From Microbotryomycetes sp. JL201 (lineage: Eukaryota; Basidiomycota; Microbotryomycetes), in assembly GCA_033819885.1 (NCBI GenBank), contig JAQYUZ010000009.1, positions 124,001 to 188,000 on the forward strand: a stretch of DNA of 64,000 nucleotides. The letters run 5' to 3'. Position 1 is the stretch's first letter, and each line of letters starts with the position of its first letter. Both the position numbers and the translations under genes were made by a program. Shown here in pieces: positions 60,152 to 64,000 of this stretch. The notes beneath the pieces are model-generated. The model made no database searches and was not told where the DNA came from. It worked only from the letters and a program-made list of their open reading frames with translations.

Positions 60152-60438
60152 ATGTCACAACCAAGCTCAGGAGGCACAATGTGCTTGTACTTACTCGCCA
60201 TTCTGATTCCTCCGATTCCTGTCTTGATGCGCGATGGATGTGGATGCGATTTCTTGATCAACATTCTGCTCTGCATACTTGGCTGGTTGCCTGGAGGTTC
60301 GTACAGTTACATCATGATGGACTGTTGAGTACGGGCTGATTAAATGTTTACAATCTAGTCATTCACGCTTGGTGGCGCATTGGCAAGAACGAACGCAAGG
60401 TTCGGCACCAGGTCGTGTATCCGGCACAGCGTTATTAG
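60152..60438 (+). CDS. PMP3: Plasma membrane proteolipid 3 (PMP3/UPF0057)
   Basis: Small stress-linked membrane protein affecting membrane potential and ion tolerance. Exons 60152-60296 and 60359-60438 give 74 residues; the gene is too short for an ORF scan. Two membrane spans: CLYLLAILIPPIPVLMRDG with the family's proline pair, and FLINILLCILGWLPG followed by VIHAWWRIGK. The C-terminus is basic and ends VVYPAQRY. The intron sits at the conserved place after the second span's LPG. Confidence 0.94.
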
Positions 60439-60655
60439 GCGGGTGTGTAAACATGGGATGCCTCTATCAAGGGCAATCAGTTCGGGTCAGCGGGGCGCGC
60501 GAGTATCAGTCCGGGCCATCTTGAAGCAAATACGACTACCACGACGAATTTTTGAACTGTACATAGTAATGAGATGATTGTCGAGCGTGGACAGTGCCGA
60601 AGTTTGGCAATGCAACCTCCAGCTTGCTTGTCATCTTGGTGTAATGCTAAAAAAT

Positions 60656-62033
60656 CTACAACACTGCTTTTGCCTGACCGCTTTGTCCGGCATCACCCTC
60701 GACCATGTCTGGCCATCCTGGCCCAAACAGACGCTCCATCCCCTCGCGGTGAACACCCATTACAGTCAATCCAGGCTGCGATTGACCTTTGTCGCCTCCT
60801 TTGCCCTTCTGAGGCACGAGAACATATGTCCGATGTTTGTCTGTGGATCTGCTCTTTGACTGATCCGTTTTTGAATGTAAAGGATCGCCGAGCAATACTG
60901 TCGCAACGCGATCTTGCCCACTCATGTCCTGACAACCTGTTATTTCAGGTTCGTACGCGTTGACCGCCCTCGAGACGACGAGCGCGTTGCCTGCTTCATC
61001 AACTTCTGTCTGTGACAGCAATTCTCGCCAAGACTTTGTCCTGACGAGCTCTGCCAGAAGGTAGAACTGCGGTGGAAACAAGATGACAGACTCTGGCGGT
61101 GAAGATTCACCCGTCGAGAGCGACGACGTGTGTAGCAAGGTTCTTTGAATACTCTCGGCAGGTGTGAGCCAATCTGCAGAGATTGTTTCGCCGTTGTCCG
61201 CTGTTGCCATGTGGTCGATATGCACCGGGTTTTGCGACTCGAGAGGTGATGAAGAAGGCGGCAGCACAGTGATGTAAAAGGTCGTGTCGAACCGGCGCTT
61301 CAAAGCTTTCGGTGTCACCCATTGTCCACGAGGCTGCAATGTCGAGACACCAGGCCGAGTGACGCTTGAGTCGTCGCCTGTCAGCATCTGGAATAGCTCA
61401 ACAAACGCCGAGCCAGAGCCGTGAACCTTTGGAATGACGGATCAGCAGACGGCAAGTCTTTGCATGCCAAAAGACGTACTTTGTCTCTCCACCGTCTCTT
61501 GTCCTCCTCTTTCGTCGCAGCCCACCGCTCGCGGCCTTTGCCTGATCCTTCTAGTAAAAGAACGCCGCTCTCTTCGAATGTCTCTCTCACGGCGCACAAG
61601 CGGAGCGATCTCGCTTTCGATTCTTCGGGAGACAGAGATCCAGGGGAAGAAAAGAACCGTTGCCAAGCCCTGCTGTCCGTATCGATCGGATCGACGTTTC
61701 CTCCTAGATCAAGCCAAAGTCAAACCGAGGTAAGGCCGTAACAGATGTTGCCGTCATCACTCACCAGGAAACACGTGAGCGCTGACAAAAGTGCTCGACT
61801 TGGCATTGCGCTTCAACAACAACACACGATAGTCGTAGCCATCCTTAGTCCGCTCTTTCAGTGGCGCCACCAAGACGACGCTGCGGCGAGATCCAAGACG
61901 TCAACAGGTCATTGAGCAGCCTCGCATTACAAGTTGTATGCTGTAAGCTGGAAAAGTAATCCGTACCTGGCACTGGGCGAAGGAATAGCGTAACCATCTG
62001 CGTCGACTTGCTGCTGTCGTTTGGCGCTCATTG
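60656..62033 (-). CDS. NUDIX hydrolase (NUDT19-like)
   Basis: Probable nucleoside-diphosphate or acyl-CoA hydrolase. Start MSAKRQQQVDADGYAIPSPS; after an intron, SVVLVAPLKERTKDGYDYRV and LLLKRNAKSSTFVSAHVFPG open the NUDIX fold; next exon GNVDPIDTDSRAW. The NUDIX box is split as FPGG...(insert)...AVRETFEESGVLLLEG with the metal-binding RExxEE present, and the long gap between GG and RE is characteristic of NUDT19-like enzymes. The C-terminal exon (61387-60656) has LTPAESIQRTLL and LFPPQFYLLAELV. The last 40 residues are Gly-rich. No clear peroxisomal SKL; it ends QAKAVL. Convergent with PMP3. Confidence 0.82.
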
Positions 62034-62398
62034 TGATCGAACGTTGGCGAGACCGAGCGCAGATTCGCACAGGCGCAGTCAGAGCAGATGTTGAAATAAG
62101 TACGGGTCGGAAAGAGACGAGCGCTGATGCAACGCTGAGGCGCATCGGCTCGAAGTAGACGCCGAATGTCCGATCGTGGGTTGAAAGTTGAAAAAGGAGG
62201 CGAGTACGCCGTGTGCACAAAACTCAAACAAACACAGTATGCGAGCTTGGATCGGCACGGCACTCGAGGTGGATACAGTGGAACGAAGCTCTTTGTTTGG
62301 ATGCGCCCCACACGTTGTGCCGGCCGGCGGCTGCCGACGGCTTATAACTGCGCAAACGCTGGATGGATGATTCACTTTGCGCACGTAGGATCGCTGCC
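62034..62398. promoter_or_regulatory. Divergent promoter, N-terminus of NUDIX gene / dehydrogenase
   Basis: 365 bp between the NUDIX start and the dehydrogenase ATG at 62399. An in-frame ATG at 62363 could extend the dehydrogenase by 12 residues, but the 62399 context (GCCATGG) is better. Confidence 0.35.
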
Positions 62399-63671
62399 AT
62401 GGCTACGAGTAGCAGTCCGAACGCCAAAGGCGTCAAGCTCGAAAATTTGTTGGTGCTCAACCCAGTGACGCCGCTGTCGTTGCTCGACGACCTCCGCAAG
62501 CAGTGGACAAACGTCATCTATGCTCCCAAGAAGCAGTTCAGCCCGCCTCGTCCCGATGATGTCTTGCCCACAGACGAGCAACTGGCGCAAGCGGATGCCA
62601 TCCTTGCGTTTCAGCTGCCAGACGGTCTCATCTCTGTGCAGCAAGTTCCGCGATTGAAATATGTTCAGGCGCTCAGCGCTGGGTACACTCAGTTCGAGCA
62701 TCATGAGTTTTACAAGAGCTTGACGAACAAGGACAACATTACCTTTGCATCGGCCTCGGGCATCCACGTGTGAGCCCCCCTGGTCAGTCGTCCGGAAAGA
62801 ATGACGCATTTAAAACACCGCGCGTGCTGTAGGTCAACCATTGGCGAGCATAGCATTGCGACAGCAATGATGCTGCTTCACAAACTACATCTGATCACGT
62901 ACCGTCTTCGTAACGAACGAAAATGGATGTCGGCGAACGACGAATACGGCTTGTTCATCAGGGAGCTCCGCGACTTGACTGTCGGCATCGCCGGTTACGG
63001 GCACATTGGACGAGAGACGGCCCGCATGGCGGCGGGCATGGGCTCGCGCATCATTGCGCTCAATCGCAGTGGCAAGCCGTCTCCAGAGACTGGATACATT
63101 GTCAAAGGTACTGGCGACCCCAGTGGCTCATTGCCTGAACAATATTTCTCAACCGAAGACAAGTCCTCCGTGCTCGAATTTTGCGCGCGAGCCGATATTA
63201 TTGTCAATACTTTGCCAGAATCCGAGTCGACACGGTACTTTTTCGGCAAGCCCCAGTTTGAGGCTATGAAGGGCGATGCAATCTTGATCAATATTGGTCG
63301 TGGAACCACCGTCGATCAGGAAGCGTTGGTCAAGGCCTTGCAAGCGCAAAGATCCGAGGAAGAGCCCGAAGATGCTACGGGCACGCTGCGCATCGGTGGC
63401 ACCAGCTTGGAGTGAGCAGACACGTCTTCTATTCACCACGCTCATGGGCACTGACTTTTCTGGTCCGAATCTCAGCGTCACTGACCCCGAGCCCTTGCCC
63501 GAGGGTCATCCGTTGTTCTCTCTCGAAAACGTGATCGTCACGCCGCACATGTCTGGCATGAGCCGAGACTATTTCAAGCGGGCTACGGATTTGCTCAATG
63601 TCAACGCGGATCGGTTGAGATCCGGGAGAGGTGCTCTCAACGCCTTCAGAGGCAAGGGCGAGCACGACTAG
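62399..63671 (+). CDS. D-isomer-specific 2-hydroxyacid dehydrogenase
   Basis: NAD(P)-dependent 2-hydroxyacid/2-oxoacid oxidoreductase. Exons 62399-62769, 62833-63411 and 63476-63671 give 381 residues in phase. The substrate-domain part includes RLKYVQALSAGYTQF and STIGEHSIATAMMLLH; the nucleotide fold has GIAGYGHIGRETARMA (GxGxxG); the catalytic Arg/Glu/His trio is represented by INIGRGTTVDQEAL, DVTDPEPLPEGHPLF and VIVTPHMSG (His). The insert KGTGDPSGSLPEQYFSTEDK is common in fungal homologues annotated as glyoxylate/hydroxypyruvate reductase-like. Specific substrate not determinable. Confidence 0.9.
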
Positions 63672-63731
63672 CACTTAGAGTTTACGCGCGCTACCATGCA
63701 ACAAATATAGACAGACGAAAACCCACTCATA

Positions 63732-64000
63732 CTAGAGCTCTAGATTTGGCGCGACTTGTGCATCTTCCTTGGCTACCAAGTCTTGACGAGCCGTCTTGAC
63801 CATGTCAGAGCCTTCTTCTCTCTTTTTCAGCTCTGCCAACCACGTCCTAAAGTTCTTGTCGGTGCCATAGATGCCGTCGAGCAATCCGGTCGGTCCAAAG
63901 TTTTCAGTGTATGCATAGTGGTGCCAGTCGTGTAGGAGAGCATTGTAGTTGAAAGGCAAGTTAAAGTCTGAATGAGTCGACAGAGTTCCGAGTTCGAGTC
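63732..64000 (-). CDS. Fatty acid hydroxylase superfamily enzyme (methylsterol monooxygenase-like), 5' part outside window
   Basis: Only the C-terminal exon is present, from a likely acceptor near 63990 to the stop at 63732. It carries the last histidine box LLHDWHHYAYTENFGPTGLL followed by DGIYGTDKNFRTWL, as in fungal C4-sterol methyl oxidase-like ER membrane enzymes. The tail is charged and ends VAKEDAQVAPNLEL. Which substrate (sterol or long-chain base) cannot be told. Confidence 0.75.
   Translation of the reverse strand, partial: LELGTLSTHSDFNLPFNYNALLHDWHHYAYTENFGPTGLLDGIYGTDKNFRTWLAELKKREEGSDMVKTARQDLVAKEDAQVAPNLEL

Noticed and set aside
1-64000. Transposons, LTR or other virus-like elements, CRISPR arrays
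   Set aside because: No reverse transcriptase, integrase, transposase or capsid-like frames, no terminal repeats with target duplications, and no regularly spaced repeats were noticed on either strand.

Overview
The window is nuclear DNA of a filamentous or yeast-like fungus, most likely a basidiomycete. Nearly every gene is broken by several short introns (about 40-130 nt, GTRNGY...YAG), genes are packed head-to-head or tail-to-tail with a few hundred bases between them, and the set includes a septation GTPase (SPG1/TEM1 type), a fungal PMP3 proteolipid, a sphingolipid delta-4 desaturase, a tetraspanin with a CCG motif and a fungal M50B-like protease. I favour Basidiomycota from intron density; the species cannot be named from this sequence. 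No rRNA, tRNA, transposon, virus-like element or CRISPR array was found.

Layout. 1-4.2 kb: class 3 lipase (cut by the window edge, -) and a B-type cyclin (+). 4.6-10.2 kb: INO80 subunit IES2 (-) and a membrane-anchored glycosyltransferase (+). 10.4-14 kb: tetraspanin (-), short-chain dehydrogenase (+), mitoribosomal protein mL54 (-). 14.2-17.7 kb: large Gln/Pro-rich protein of unknown function (-). 18.1-20.7 kb: an acetyltransferase fused to an Mss4/Dss4 domain (-) and SPG1 (+). 20.8-25.8 kb: UBA2 (-) and ULA1/NAE1 (+), subunits of the SUMO and NEDD8 E1 enzymes, fired from a 114-bp shared gap. 26.1-31.5 kb: ribosomal protein eL18 (-), a Tra2-like splicing factor (+) and a GGA-type VHS-GAT clathrin adaptor lacking its ear (+). 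31.7-34.8 kb: M50B-like protease and an SDR-like membrane protein (both -).

35.0-44.6 kb is the accessory-looking part: three consecutive minus-strand genes, each with many small exons, encode large helical proteins that I do not recognise but that are recognisably paralogous to one another. A possible plus-strand orphan ORF lies between the second and third. 44.8-47.3 kb: an F-box protein (-). 47.7-49.3 kb: sphingolipid delta-4 desaturase (-). 49.8-57.3 kb: AP-1 gamma-adaptin and an arrestin-like protein with a very long disordered tail (both +). 57.9-60.4 kb: cystathionine gamma-lyase type enzyme and PMP3 (+). 60.6-64 kb: NUDIX hydrolase (-), D-2-hydroxyacid dehydrogenase (+), and the 3' part of a fatty acid hydroxylase superfamily enzyme (-).

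Together this is mostly housekeeping: cell cycle and septation (cyclin B, SPG1), ubiquitin-like modifier activation (UBA2, ULA1, F-box), post-Golgi clathrin traffic (GGA, AP-1 gamma, arrestin, Mss4 fusion) and membrane lipid or stress biology (desaturase, sterol-type hydroxylase, PMP3, tetraspanin). The observations most worth following are the tandem family of unknown proteins, the acetyltransferase-Mss4 fusion, the ear-less GGA, three apparent GC-AG introns, and ACGCG elements upstream of the cyclin. Exon boundaries below were read by eye from splice signals and reading-frame continuity.
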